Assembly: GCA_020186115.1 (NCBI GenBank)
Contig: WSYJ01000164.1
Coordinates: 62,001 to 126,000 of the forward strand
Reading direction: 5' to 3'
Length of the DNA: 64,000 nt
From: Histomonas meleagridis
Lineage: Eukaryota > Parabasalia > Tritrichomonadida > Dientamoebidae
Shown: piece after piece, positions 1 to 9,228 of the stretch
Position numbering within the stretch: position 1 is the stretch's first letter
Layout of the letters: each line of letters begins with the position of its first letter
The notes under the pieces: generated by a model
What the model was told of the DNA's origin: nothing
What the model saw: only the letters and a program-made list of their open reading frames with translations
The model's database searches: none
Position numbers and translations under genes: made by a program

Positions 1-1
1 T

Positions 2-3000
2 TCATCTGATAATGTATTAGAATTCTTAAGTATTTATCAACCTTTTGATATGAACAAAGTCAGTAAATTCTTTTTTAATCAAACAATATTAAGTTTATTA
101 GCATTATTTCAAAGTAATGATACTTCTTATGATATAGTAATATTTGATATGTTAAGTCGAATTACTGATAACTTTTTAGATGTATGTATATTAATGGAAA
201 TATATTTCACAATTACTAAAGCACAAAATCGAGTTACTAAATTTTTAGAATTTATTGTTAAAAAAACAGAATTAGATGAAAAACATTTAAAACAATTTTT
301 ACAAATTTCATATTTCTTTATATTATTTAGAAAGAACATTGAAAGTGAGAAATTTTTATATTTAATTTTTAAGAAATATTCGAATTTTAATATAAATGAA
401 ATCACCAAAACTAAATATGTATCATTTATAGATGAATTAGATAAATATATTGATAATGGAATGAATTATGTCTTTGGATTAAATATCGATGAAAATGGTA
501 ATTGGAAAGATTTAGATTTAGCTAAATGTTGTATTACGAATTTCGAACAACATTATGATGAATTATTTTTAAATTATGATTTAATATTATGTTCATTTAT
601 ATTACGATTTGATTCACCTTTAGTTATAGATCATATTAATAAAATTAAGACTAAAATCATCGAAAATGAAAATTCATTAAATTTCATATCATTTTATTTA
701 CATAAATTTAATATAAATTTAAAATATTTAAAACAAAATATATCACTAGAAAACGTTGTTAATTTCTTCCAAAACATTTCGGAATTATCAATTTATTTAC
801 GTATTATTAGAAAAGTATCAATAACATTACAAGAAAAAGAGAAAAAAGATATTAAAAAACAATTTATCTTCTTAAAGAATTTCCAACATGGTATTGAAGG
901 AGATACAATTGAAAGAATACAAAAGATGAATGAAGAAGCTATAAACTTAAATGAAATTAACTTTAAGAAATGGCATCATTTACGTACTGAATTATTCCAA
1001 ACTATATGGAAATCATCAAATGAAAATAAAATGAAAATGATATTTAAACGTGATTCGACATATTGTAATAAAATTGGGATTCCAATTAAACTTAAAAAAG
1101 TATTTTTGAAACGATTAAAATTAAAGAATAGTAAAATTGATGAATATAAAATGATAAAATTAAAATCTTCTTCATCAATCGAAAAAATTATTATACAAAA
1201 TCCAATCGAAACATATAATTGTAAGTTATATAAATATGACATCAAAAAAGAAATTATTTTATCAGTTTTAACAAATGAATTAATTATTAAATCGAATGAA
1301 TTTGAAAGTCATATTTTAATTGAAGATATTATTTATATATATAAGAAAAAGAATTTAATAATAGAAATATTAACAAAACAACGTAAAAATTATTATATTG
1401 AATTTAATGATATTAAACAATTTATATCATTTTGTGATCATATTAATGTTACTGAACAAAAGCCTCTTTTTAATTTAACAAATAAATGGATCACAGGTAA
1501 TATCTCTAACTTCGAATATTTAATCAACTTAAATTATTATTGTGGTCGAACATTTAATGACTTAAATAATTATCCATTCATTCCATGGGTTATAACTAAT
1601 TTTGATAAAGAAACATTAGACTTAAATGATAAAAGTATTTATCGCGATTTATCTAAACCAATTGGTAATAACTTAATAAATAATAATATACCAATTGATA
1701 AAGATAATGTATGTAAATATTTAATGAGAATAGAACCATTTACATCAATTAATAACAATAATAATAATATTAATGATATTAAAAATTATTATGAAAATGC
1801 AATACAAAATAACATCGAATTAATACCTGAGTTTTTCTCTTGTCCAGAAATATTCGAAAATAAAAATAACATTAAAAATTGTTCCGATATAACATTACCG
1901 AAATGGAGTGAAACTTCAATTGATTTCATATATTTACATCGGAAAGCTTTAGAAAGTAAATATGTAACAAAACATTTAAATGAATGGATCGATTTAAACT
2001 TTGGTATCTATCAACAAAACACTTCATTAAAGATATTTAATGATATTCATCCTAAACATTTAAAAATTAACAAAATTGAACCGAAAATTAAAACATTTAA
2101 TTTACAATTATCAAACTCTTCAATTATTACATATTCATTTATCGAGAAAAAGCCAAAGACATTATACGGATCATTTATCTTTAACGAGAAGAATAATAAT
2201 GAATTAATATTATACGAATTCACAATTTTAACTCATGAAATTATCACAAAGAAAATCTTCACAAATTTAATACAAGAAAATGTATCAAACAAAGCAATAT
2301 TAATCGATAATACTTTACTAATTAATCCTTCAAACTTTACACGACGTTTTATCGCAACGAATTTTAGAACTAAAGAAATCAAAACTTCATATCGATTATT
2401 CCATGAAATTAAATTCATATGTCAAAATGATAAATATATAATTACTATTGGTAATGATTCGTACGCTGATTTTTGGAAAATATCTGACATAACTAAGCCA
2501 CTTTTCACTATCGAATCATCTAAAAAAGATTATGTATCGGCAGGGATTTCAAGTGAATTCGATATAGCGGCGTTAACGTCTTCACAAGGTTTCATGGATT
2601 TGGTATCGTTAAGAAAAGAAAAAGTGCTCAGGACCGTTAAGGTCGGTAAGGGTATACCCTTGTTCGTTAGAATTTCGAAATCTTTCGGTTTTATCGTCGT
2701 CGCAATGGGTCAAACTTCGACAAAAACAACCGCTTTCTTGATGTTCAATATTAACGGCGCCTTGTTGAAGAAGGTTTTCTTTAATAAGGTAGTGACAACA
2801 ATGGAAACTTGGAAGGATAGAAATGGGTTCGATTGGATTTGTATTTGTGCTGAGGAAAAGGAATTATACGTTGTCGAATTAATGCAATTGGAAAATATTT
2901 TGTACGAAAAACCTAAATTCTTGTGTAAGGAAAACGTTTTGGGTTTGCAGTATATAAAAATGAATAACTCGTTGATGGTTGTAAGTAAGAACGGAAGTAT

Positions 3001-3019
3001 CCAAATGCAGTTGTTGTAA
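2..3019 (+). CDS. BEACH domain protein, 5' truncated by window edge
   Basis: The reading frame is open from base 2 with no upstream stop, so the ATG at 50 is probably internal and the gene starts outside the window. From that Met (989 residues to the TAA at 3017) there is an alpha-helical N-terminal part, a PH-like segment at about residues 395-460, then the BEACH domain from about 477, recognisable by NKWITGNISNFEYLINLN, CGRTFNDLNNYPFIPWV and YRDLSKPIG. WD40-like sequence (ITIGNDSYADFWKI and following) fills the last 200 residues. BEACH proteins (LYST, neurobeachin, LvsA families) act in vesicle trafficking and lysosome size control. The AT-only codon style gives way to a GC-richer one after about 2530. 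Membership in the BEACH family is secure; the subfamily is not determined. Confidence 0.9.
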   Translation, partial: SSDNVLEFLSIYQPFDMNKVSKFFFNQTILSLLALFQSNDTSYDIVIFDMLSRITDNFLDVCILMEIYFTITKAQNRVTKFLEFIVKKTELDEKHLKQFLQISYFFILFRKNIESEKFLYLIFKKYSNFNINEITKTKYVSFIDELDKYIDNGMNYVFGLNIDENGNWKDLDLAKCCITNFEQHYDELFLNYDLILCSFILRFDSPLVIDHINKIKTKIIENENSLNFISFYLHKFNINLKYLKQNISLENVVNFFQNISELSIYLRIIRKVSITLQEKEKKDIKKQFIFLKNFQHGIEGDTIERIQKMNEEAINLNEINFKKWHHLRTELFQTIWKSSNENKMKMIFKRDSTYCNKIGIPIKLKKVFLKRLKLKNSKIDEYKMIKLKSSSSIEKIIIQNPIETYNCKLYKYDIKKEIILSVLTNELIIKSNEFESHILIEDIIYIYKKKNLIIEILTKQRKNYYIEFNDIKQFISFCDHINVTEQKPLFNLTNKWITGNISNFEYLINLNYYCGRTFNDLNNYPFIPWVITNFDKETLDLNDKSIYRDLSKPIGNNLINNNIPIDKDNVCKYLMRIEPFTSINNNNNNINDIKNYYENAIQNNIELIPEFFSCPEIFENKNNIKNCSDITLPKWSETSIDFIYLHRKALESKYVTKHLNEWIDLNFGIYQQNTSLKIFNDIHPKHLKINKIEPKIKTFNLQLSNSSIITYSFIEKKPKTLYGSFIFNEKNNNELILYEFTILTHEIITKKIFTNLIQENVSNKAILIDNTLLINPSNFTRRFIATNFRTKEIKTSYRLFHEIKFICQNDKYIITIGNDSYADFWKISDITKPLFTIESSKKDYVSAGISSEFDIAALTSSQGFMDLVSLRKEKVLRTVKVGKGIPLFVRISKSFGFIVVAMGQTSTKTTAFLMFNINGALLKKVFFNKVVTTMETWKDRNGFDWICICAEEKELYVVELMQLENILYEKPKFLCKENVLGLQYIKMNNSLMVVSKNGSIQMQLL

Positions 3020-3381
3020 AAGAAATAAAATGTCTATAAAAATGTTTTATAAAAGCGCTTTTATTTATTGTTTTTTTCGTATGAAAAAAATCACACTGTT
3101 TGCAAACAGATCGTAAATCATCATAAAATACAACTGTTCTTCACAAAACGCAAATGTTTTGAAGTTTGGCGTCTGTTAGTTTATAAAGATTTATGTGAAT
3201 ATACTTCATTTAGGTAAGTTGAAGTAAAATTCTAAACAGATGAAATGTTCAAAGAATTGATATAAATTTGAATTTATTAATTATGTGTTCAGCATGAAGA
3301 AAATTAAAAAAAAAAATTTAATAAAAACGATTTCTATATTTAATTATATCAATAAGACCTAATATTTCCATTTTTTTATTT
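3020..3381. other. intergenic, convergent gene ends
   Basis: This AT-rich stretch lies between the convergent ends of the BEACH gene and the next gene. It has A/T homopolymers and no supported gene, RNA or repeat. Confidence 0.6.
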
Positions 3382-4818
3382 TCAATCTGGTTCATCTGAA
3401 TACGAAGAATATGAAGAATAGTCATAAGAATAATCGAGACCATCAATGAACAACATCGGTATTACATTAGACACATTATTAAGAACATTTTTAATGTCAA
3501 CTCTATCGCAATTGGCATCCATAGTTTCCTTTATAAATTCTTCATCGAAGTCATTTGTTTCTTTGAACATTAGACATATTACATTCTCATGAATCTTTGC
3601 TTTAATTAATGAAGAAGAAAGTCTTTGAACAACAGAACTAATGCTTTCTATGTTTAATTTCCATAAATCGAACAAAAATTTTAATACTATGAAACGTTTA
3701 CATTTGTATTTATTTTTCTTTAAAGAGAAAATTATAAATTGGAAACATCTCTTTATAAACAATGGAATATAAGAAGTTAATTCTTGGTTATCATAATAAA
3801 TCGGTAAAAGATTGAGAAGAGTAATTCTTGCAGCGTTTGCAAATATATTTTTCGAAGTAGACAAATTAAAAAAGTATTCGAAAATAGAAAAAACATTTTC
3901 TAGTTTCTTAGTAATTAATATTTCTTCGATAAATGAAATATCGCAAACATCATTAATCCCATTACTAATAAGTGCTTTACATAATTCCAAATATTTAAAA
4001 TCAACAAAATTTAAATTTAAAATAAATTTTAGAGAAAGAAAATGTAACGATGAATTTGATGCATTATTTGTGGCCATTCGAATAAGCCAATTATATTTAA
4101 ATTTGGAATCAAAGAATTGGTGTGATTTGAGATAGAAGTTCGTGGCAATGCGAAACGATTCAATTGACATTGATTGGTAATTGTCTTTCATCAACTTTAA
4201 TAGATAATCCCACATTTTACGCTGATGCTGATATAAAAGTTTAATTTTATCTGGGTGATCAATCATAAGTTGACATAAAATATTAATTAGATTGATACGT
4301 AATGACATTTGCTTGTCATTTTTGATTGGCGATGAATCAAGTAAATTGAAATAATGATCAAAAAAAATATTTAAGGACTGGGGATATGACATAAGTTTCT
4401 GATAAAATTCATCATTTGAAATGATCATTGAATAAAATGCATTAAAAAAATCAGATAGTTTGATATGTGAAGAAAAGTTCCATATTAAAAAAGATATATT
4501 TTCATTTCGAGGAGACGACTTAATAAATGTAATAATATCTTCAACAGAAGTTGGATAAAGTTTGAATTGATTTAAAAATATTATTTCAATAAATTTCTGG
4601 AAGTTATTTGATGGATTTGGAACTTTAACGCAAAGAATTTTTTGGAGAGTTGCACATATTGTATTCCAATATTTTTCTTCATCTTGAATGTCTTTTACAG
4701 ATTCAAAAAGAATTCGATAATTTTTTTTCAATATTTCGTTTAAATTTCTAATCGCTAACATATCATCAATTGTTGACTTAGTCAATTTCTCCCACCATTC
4801 CTTTGATTCCTCCATCAT
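3382..4818 (-). CDS. hypothetical alpha-solenoid-like protein
   Basis: This is a 478-residue protein starting at tandem ATGs (MMEES). It is almost entirely predicted amphipathic helix, with Leu/Ile/Phe-rich helices of 15-20 residues separated by short loops, like HEAT or armadillo solenoids, and ends in an acidic Tyr/Ser tail (YSYDYSSYSSYSDEPD). I do not recognise the family. There is no signal peptide, membrane segment or catalytic motif. The start lies only about 45 bases from the end of the adjacent tRNA gene on the same strand, so its promoter must be very short or overlap the tRNA. It could be a scaffold or a divergent importin/condensin-type protein; no specific role is claimed. Confidence 0.75.
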   Translation of the reverse strand: MMEESKEWWEKLTKSTIDDMLAIRNLNEILKKNYRILFESVKDIQDEEKYWNTICATLQKILCVKVPNPSNNFQKFIEIIFLNQFKLYPTSVEDIITFIKSSPRNENISFLIWNFSSHIKLSDFFNAFYSMIISNDEFYQKLMSYPQSLNIFFDHYFNLLDSSPIKNDKQMSLRINLINILCQLMIDHPDKIKLLYQHQRKMWDYLLKLMKDNYQSMSIESFRIATNFYLKSHQFFDSKFKYNWLIRMATNNASNSSLHFLSLKFILNLNFVDFKYLELCKALISNGINDVCDISFIEEILITKKLENVFSIFEYFFNLSTSKNIFANAARITLLNLLPIYYDNQELTSYIPLFIKRCFQFIIFSLKKNKYKCKRFIVLKFLFDLWKLNIESISSVVQRLSSSLIKAKIHENVICLMFKETNDFDEEFIKETMDANCDRVDIKNVLNNVSNVIPMLFIDGLDYSYDYSSYSSYSDEPD

Positions 4819-4856
4819 GAAAAAAAATTTTTTTTAAGGATATCCTTTAGGTGAAT

Positions 4857-4862
4857 AAAAAA
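4857..4862 (-). terminator. RNA polymerase III terminator of tRNA-Arg
   Basis: A run of six T on the minus strand begins directly after the tRNA discriminator base, the standard pol III stop signal. Confidence 0.75.
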
Positions 4863-4935
4863 CACACCTACGGGGACTCGAACCCAGAGTCTCCTCCTTA
4901 GAAGGGAGGCGCATTATCCATTATGCTATAGGTGT
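4863..4935 (-). tRNA. tRNA-Arg (anticodon UCU)
   Basis: The minus strand folds as a cloverleaf. A 7-bp acceptor stem pairs ACACCTA with TAGGTGT, followed by a G discriminator. The anticodon stem CCTCC/GGAGG encloses the loop CTTCTAA, giving anticodon TCT, which reads AGA. The T arm has GGTTCGAGTCC with one mismatch in the stem. AGA should be a frequent Arg codon in this AT-rich genome. There is no intron. No CCA is encoded, as expected in eukaryotes. Confidence 0.93.
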
Positions 4936-5142
4936 TTCCTATAATGAAATTTTTTGATATGGTCTTAAAATAATAAAATCACTACTTTCCAATATTTAAG
5001 TTGATAATATGGTGAAAATTTTTTTATTATCTGAACTACTGTGTGTCTAATAAAAAAAAAAATAGTTTTTGCAACTAAAATTCTTAGAAATCGAGAAACT
5101 TTATTTAAAAAATTACACCCGCAGACTTTTAATCTTTAAACC

Positions 5143-6345
5143 TTAATTTATATTTTGTAATATTTCTGTAGGAATTTGTATTTCTTCTCCATTCATTGTA
5201 ATACATTGTGCAACATCATTTGAAGAAGATAACACGAAAACGTACTCGTTTTGTTTTACCTTTCTGTTATTGCTTGAGAATTCACGTGAAGCATATTTTA
5301 TCTCTTTCAAAATTTGCGTCCTATCGTCCAACGGTTTTGTCAACGATACGTTCAATTTTCCAATGATTTGAGAACGCAAATTCCGAACAACATAAGCACC
5401 ATCAGTTTCTTCTAGGACCTGTAAAATATCATCCTTCTTAGTAACAAACTTGTCACTTGATGACGACTGATAAGCTTGAGTAGCCATTACATATTTGGAA
5501 TTCATTTCTAATGCAAAAATATTTTCTGGCTTTAAAAGCTGAAAAACCTCAATTGGAGGCTCAGGAAGAGAAAGCAATTCATCTGGAATATCGTATTTCT
5601 CATTATTTGATTGTGTTGGATATGGAAATTCAGTGGATTGTATGTCTTTGATGGACTCTAACTTTTGAGCTGAAGATTCTTTTAACGTGCTTGATAATTG
5701 GAGAAGGAGATTTTCGAACTTGTTGAAGAGAGATCGAAAATGATCATAAAAATTTTTTTCGAGCTTTTCGAAATCCGCCATTATTCCTTCGAGCTCTGCG
5801 GCATATTTCAGCTTTGCGCGACCGAGTTTTTCTCTTTTTTCAAGAACATCTGCTTCATGGTCTGTGCATTTGTTTCTAAAATCATTAAACATTTGCTCTG
5901 ACTTTTCCCTTGCAGCGCCCTTTTGGGTGTTCATTTTATATGAATATTCATCAATGTTATTGCATGTTTCATAATATGTAGAATAAGAAGAAAAGTAATC
6001 TTCACTTGCTGCTTTATAAGGAATTTGTGCTTCCTCATATTTTGTTTGTAAACCTTTAGCTTTAGCTGTATAATTACTACTGAATTCAGTTAATGGAGAA
6101 ACAATTTCATTTGAAATTCCTTGGATAAAAATAGATATAGAATGAAGTTGTGCGAAATTTTCTTTAATCCAGTTCATTATGTTTGAATTTAGGTTGATAT
6201 TTTTGAGTGTTGTATTAAGATTTTCTAAAAACGACAACCCTGTATTTTGAAAGACTTGTAAATTATGGAGCGTAGTTTGCATTATATTGGTGTGATGCTG
6301 TATAGTTTGAGTAATTATTTGATAAGAAGCGGAATAAGGAAGCAT
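5143..6345 (-). CDS. F-BAR-like coiled coil plus SH3-like domain protein
   Basis: The 400-residue protein has a long helical N-terminal two thirds, residues about 20-240, with the composition of an F-BAR/BAR dimer. It includes a basic/acidic coiled coil (KYEEAQIPYKAASEDYFSSY, then EKREKLGRAKLKYAAELEGI). The C-terminus at about 288-340 reads like an SH3 fold: an ALYxF-like strand, KKDDILQVLEETDGAYVV and a closing G-K-L-N segment. Such proteins bind and bend membranes during endocytosis and link them to actin. The ATG is supported by a CAAAAAGTG motif about 11 bases upstream. The F-BAR call rests on pattern only; another coiled-coil scaffold is possible. Confidence 0.7.
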   Translation of the reverse strand: MLPYSASYQIITQTIQHHTNIMQTTLHNLQVFQNTGLSFLENLNTTLKNINLNSNIMNWIKENFAQLHSISIFIQGISNEIVSPLTEFSSNYTAKAKGLQTKYEEAQIPYKAASEDYFSSYSTYYETCNNIDEYSYKMNTQKGAAREKSEQMFNDFRNKCTDHEADVLEKREKLGRAKLKYAAELEGIMADFEKLEKNFYDHFRSLFNKFENLLLQLSSTLKESSAQKLESIKDIQSTEFPYPTQSNNEKYDIPDELLSLPEPPIEVFQLLKPENIFALEMNSKYVMATQAYQSSSSDKFVTKKDDILQVLEETDGAYVVRNLRSQIIGKLNVSLTKPLDDRTQILKEIKYASREFSSNNRKVKQNEYVFVLSSSNDVAQCITMNGEEIQIPTEILQNIN

Positions 6346-6355
6346 ACTTACTTTC

Positions 6356-6366
6356 CACTTTTTGAA
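6356..6366 (-). promoter_or_regulatory. candidate core promoter motif TTCAAAAAGTG
   Basis: On the minus strand TTCAAAAAGTG sits about 10 bases before the ATG of the F-BAR-like gene. Nearly the same box precedes the Bre1-like, G-patch and ULK4-like genes at short distance and in gene orientation, so it is a candidate core promoter or transcription start element. Its function is inferred from position alone. Confidence 0.45.
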
Positions 6367-6703
6367 TGAAGAATCGCATAACTGCTTTTCAAATTGAATT
6401 TTTATAAAGCGCTTTTTTAGTTTCCTTAAATAGAAAAAATCATTTTATCTTGATTAAATCGAAAAATAATCATGAGAAAATACACAATGTTTCTCTCTCT
6501 TGTTGGTAACTTAAAAATTTCAAATAATAAAAAGAAAGATTAATCAAATCGAAATTTGTTTTTCTCACTACATGAAAAGTAACACAGATTTTTAAAAACA
6601 CTTTACAGTACACTTACATAAAGAGGTCTTTATGAGAAAAAAAGATATTGGAAAATCATTTGTTAATGTTTAAACGTACGCAGCGTCGGTTTAAAATTTC
6701 ATC
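6367..6703. promoter_or_regulatory. divergent promoter region, F-BAR-like gene / cyclin
   Basis: This 337-base spacer separates two divergent genes. The cyclin start is preceded by AAAATTTCATC, which contains a TCA-type initiator-like sequence abutting the ATG. No other element is recognised. Confidence 0.35.
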
Positions 6704-7639
6704 ATGCAGAAGGAAAACAAAAGAACAGAAAACAACTTAAAAACAACCAAAACCACAGACTACAAAAGCACAACATCAAGTTTTTCAACTGAAGGTGAAG
6801 ATGATTATAGCGATCCAGAACTTGAAGATGAAATAGAGGAGAGTGATAATATTATGACTTTCGAAGAATATTTTCATGTAATGCCAAAATGGTCTGTACA
6901 AGTGTACTTAACTGCATTAGAACAAGAAACTACAATATTAAAGTCATCAGAAGCGTTTCTTCATACACAATGCCAAATCACACCAAGTAAAAGAGAAATT
7001 GTTGTTAAGTGGCTTATTCAAATTAATTATCACTTTAAGTTTCCAAGCGATACTTTATACAATGCTGTTACATACTTAGATATATGCTTATCAAAAATCA
7101 ATATTCCAAAAAAAGAAATGCGGTTGTATGCAACTGCATGTTACAGAATCTCAGCAAAAGTCGATACAAGACTTCAACCTTCAGTTGAACAACTAAAGGC
7201 TGTTACTTGGAAAGAATTTGATGAAGAAAAATTAAGTGAAATCGAAAATATTGTAATCAGGGAATTATCTTTCAACTTGTCATATCCAACATCCAAGTTT
7301 TTTATGAGGTTTTACTTGGATATTGGTAATTCTACTCCTGAAACAAATCAATTTGCAAACATTTTCACAGAATTAGCATTAATGAAATTTGAATTTTTCG
7401 ACCAAAGACCTTCTATAATTGCAGCAGCTTCTGTTATTTTAACTTTCGATGCAGCTGGAAACCATGATGGTGCTTTCAGGGTTGTGCGTTTTATAGGTGA
7501 TTCAAGTACAAAAGAAATTACAAAATGTATTCTATGCTTTGAAGATTATGTTATGAGGTTACGCAATCAAGCAAGCGGTAAAAATAATATTTTTGATTCA
7601 TTAAGAATTCCAATTGATTGTAATAAACTTTTTAAATAA
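6704..7639 (+). CDS. A/B-type cyclin
   Basis: This 311-residue protein has a low-complexity, Thr/Ser/Asp/Glu-rich N-terminus of about 55 residues. The cyclin N-box follows (about 75-190: KREIVVKWLIQINYHFKF, ETLYNAV-type helices, RLYATACYRISAKVD) and then a C-terminal cyclin fold (about 195-300: PTSKFFMRFYLDIG, RPSIIAAASVILTFDAA). It should activate a cyclin-dependent kinase in cell-cycle control. The N-box begins with KREIVVKWL, close to the MRAIL-type docking helix. The conserved Lys and Glu that contact the CDK are plausible but were not aligned. No destruction box of the RxxL type is obvious at the N-terminus, so degradation control may differ. Confidence 0.88.
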   Translation: MQKENKRTENNLKTTKTTDYKSTTSSFSTEGEDDYSDPELEDEIEESDNIMTFEEYFHVMPKWSVQVYLTALEQETTILKSSEAFLHTQCQITPSKREIVVKWLIQINYHFKFPSDTLYNAVTYLDICLSKINIPKKEMRLYATACYRISAKVDTRLQPSVEQLKAVTWKEFDEEKLSEIENIVIRELSFNLSYPTSKFFMRFYLDIGNSTPETNQFANIFTELALMKFEFFDQRPSIIAAASVILTFDAAGNHDGAFRVVRFIGDSSTKEITKCILCFEDYVMRLRNQASGKNNIFDSLRIPIDCNKLFK

Positions 7640-7990
7640 GTGTATAGTGCCTTTGTTTTGGTTTTCAAGCTATTTGTTACATGTAGTATAATAGTCACTA
7701 TGACAGAAAATTACATTTTCTCTTCAAATAAAAACGTTATTATGTAAATTTTATAAATCTTTCAAAAAGTGAAGGAATCAATAAAAACTCGACTTGCAAT
7801 TTTGACTTTTCGTATATAACGGCCATCTTATTTTTGTATAGTTTACACCGGACGATAGCAACAACGATAGAAGACGATAAAGAACGACAACAGAGAACTT
7901 TTGTTTATACACTTTTTGATATGTACGATGAAAAAATTGTTGGGGTTTTTGAATGTTGTAGAACGTTAATATTCATAGAATTTATTTCAA
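7640..7990. other. intergenic upstream of ankyrin locus A
   Basis: The stretch contains a CAAAAAGTG box near 7756 and a reverse-orientation copy near 7912. No gene is supported. The in-frame stop TAG at 7976 closes the frame upstream of the DUF3447 reading frame. Confidence 0.45.
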
Positions 7991-9154
7991 GTGGGGGGAA
8001 ATCAAAGTAAAGCGATTATCAAATACAACGAAAACCTTCGAATATTACAAGCTATTGAGAGAATTATTTTTGATTTAAATGAGGAAAATATTGATCAATC
8101 AGTCGAATCTTCTTTTCAATACTTTTCTCAAAAATTTCCAATTTCATTCCTTCACATTATTAGCAGAATTATTTATTCATATTTTGTTTCAAAAGGATTT
8201 GAAAAATTATGCATCAAGTATTTACAGAAAGCAGAAATAAAATCGAATAATATTTTAATTAATGTTGTTACTCAATTTTTATTATCAATTAATAACGAAG
8301 AATCAAATTATCTTCTTGAAAAAATGATTGAAAGCAAATTAATAGAACCAAAAATTGTTCAAAACAAAAATAATCCTTTTTATATACATTATGTTTCAGA
8401 AGAAGAATTCATAAAACTGCAACCTCAAATGTTTAAATTCAAAAATGAAAATAATTTCAAAGATCTTTCTGAAAATTTTGAACTTCATAAGAAATATATT
8501 AAAGAAGGACATAATCCAAATGATATTGCAACAATAATTCGTAATGATGAAGTCGAAAAACTTCAAGAAATATCATCACAAAATAATTTTGATTTTAACC
8601 AAACAATTGAACCATCACTTTATGAAAGATGTTCATTTATTAATAAAAAAAATGTTACATTAATTGATTATGCAGCATTTTTTTCTTCAGTTAAATGTTT
8701 TAAATATTTACTTATGAATGGAGTAAATGTAGAAAACACAGGTAAATATGCAATTGCAGGTGGGAATGAAGAAATCATTCATTTATGTGAACAAAATCAT
8801 TCATCATTTTATGGTTCTTTAGAAGCAGCAATTATATTTCATCGCAATGATATCTTTAAATATATTTATGAAAATAAAATTATTCCTAATAATAATTTAG
8901 AAGAATTAGGAAAAGAATGTATTTTACATGATAATTTTAATCTTCTTTCATTTTTAAAAGAAGAAGGAATGAATATCAATAAGAATCATATCATCAATTC
9001 TATTAGAACAGGAAATATTTTTGTTTTTTTATATTTCCTCGGAAATAATAAAATTTCACTAAATTTTTTAGAAATTTCAGAGATTTCTATTAAGGAAGAA
9101 TTTCTTGACTACCTTATCAACCATAAATATATTAATTTAAAGAGAAATGTTTGA
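7991..9154 (+). CDS. DUF3447 ankyrin protein, locus A, first coding segment (no ATG)
   Basis: The frame encodes a helical N-terminal region, then the trichomonad DUF3447/ankyrin core: LHKKYIKEGHNPNDIATIIR, KLQEISSQNNFDFNQTIEPS, LIDYAAFFSSVKCFKYLLMN, IHLCEQNHSSFYG and FHRNDIFKYIYENK. Near-identical text occurs in loci C, D and E. The open frame runs from GTG at 7991 (GTG GGG GGA AAT CAA AGT AAA). The TAG at 7976 lies just upstream and no ATG occurs in frame before the domain. Read as Met, the start would be MGGNQSK, a good N-myristoylation signal. The start is therefore either non-AUG, a mutated ATG, or supplied by an unseen upstream exon. The last codons (INLKRN) match the cassette end, and exactly 80 bases separate them from the first cassette of the array. 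Confidence 0.75.
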   Translation: MGGNQSKAIIKYNENLRILQAIERIIFDLNEENIDQSVESSFQYFSQKFPISFLHIISRIIYSYFVSKGFEKLCIKYLQKAEIKSNNILINVVTQFLLSINNEESNYLLEKMIESKLIEPKIVQNKNNPFYIHYVSEEEFIKLQPQMFKFKNENNFKDLSENFELHKKYIKEGHNPNDIATIIRNDEVEKLQEISSQNNFDFNQTIEPSLYERCSFINKKNVTLIDYAAFFSSVKCFKYLLMNGVNVENTGKYAIAGGNEEIIHLCEQNHSSFYGSLEAAIIFHRNDIFKYIYENKIIPNNNLEELGKECILHDNFNLLSFLKEEGMNINKNHIINSIRTGNIFVFLYFLGNNKISLNFLEISEISIKEEFLDYLINHKYINLKRNV

Positions 9155-9228
9155 AAATTTTATAGAAATTTTATTAAAAAGATTTGATATTTTAAAATAC
9201 AATTTAAATTTTTAAAATTAAATTTAAT

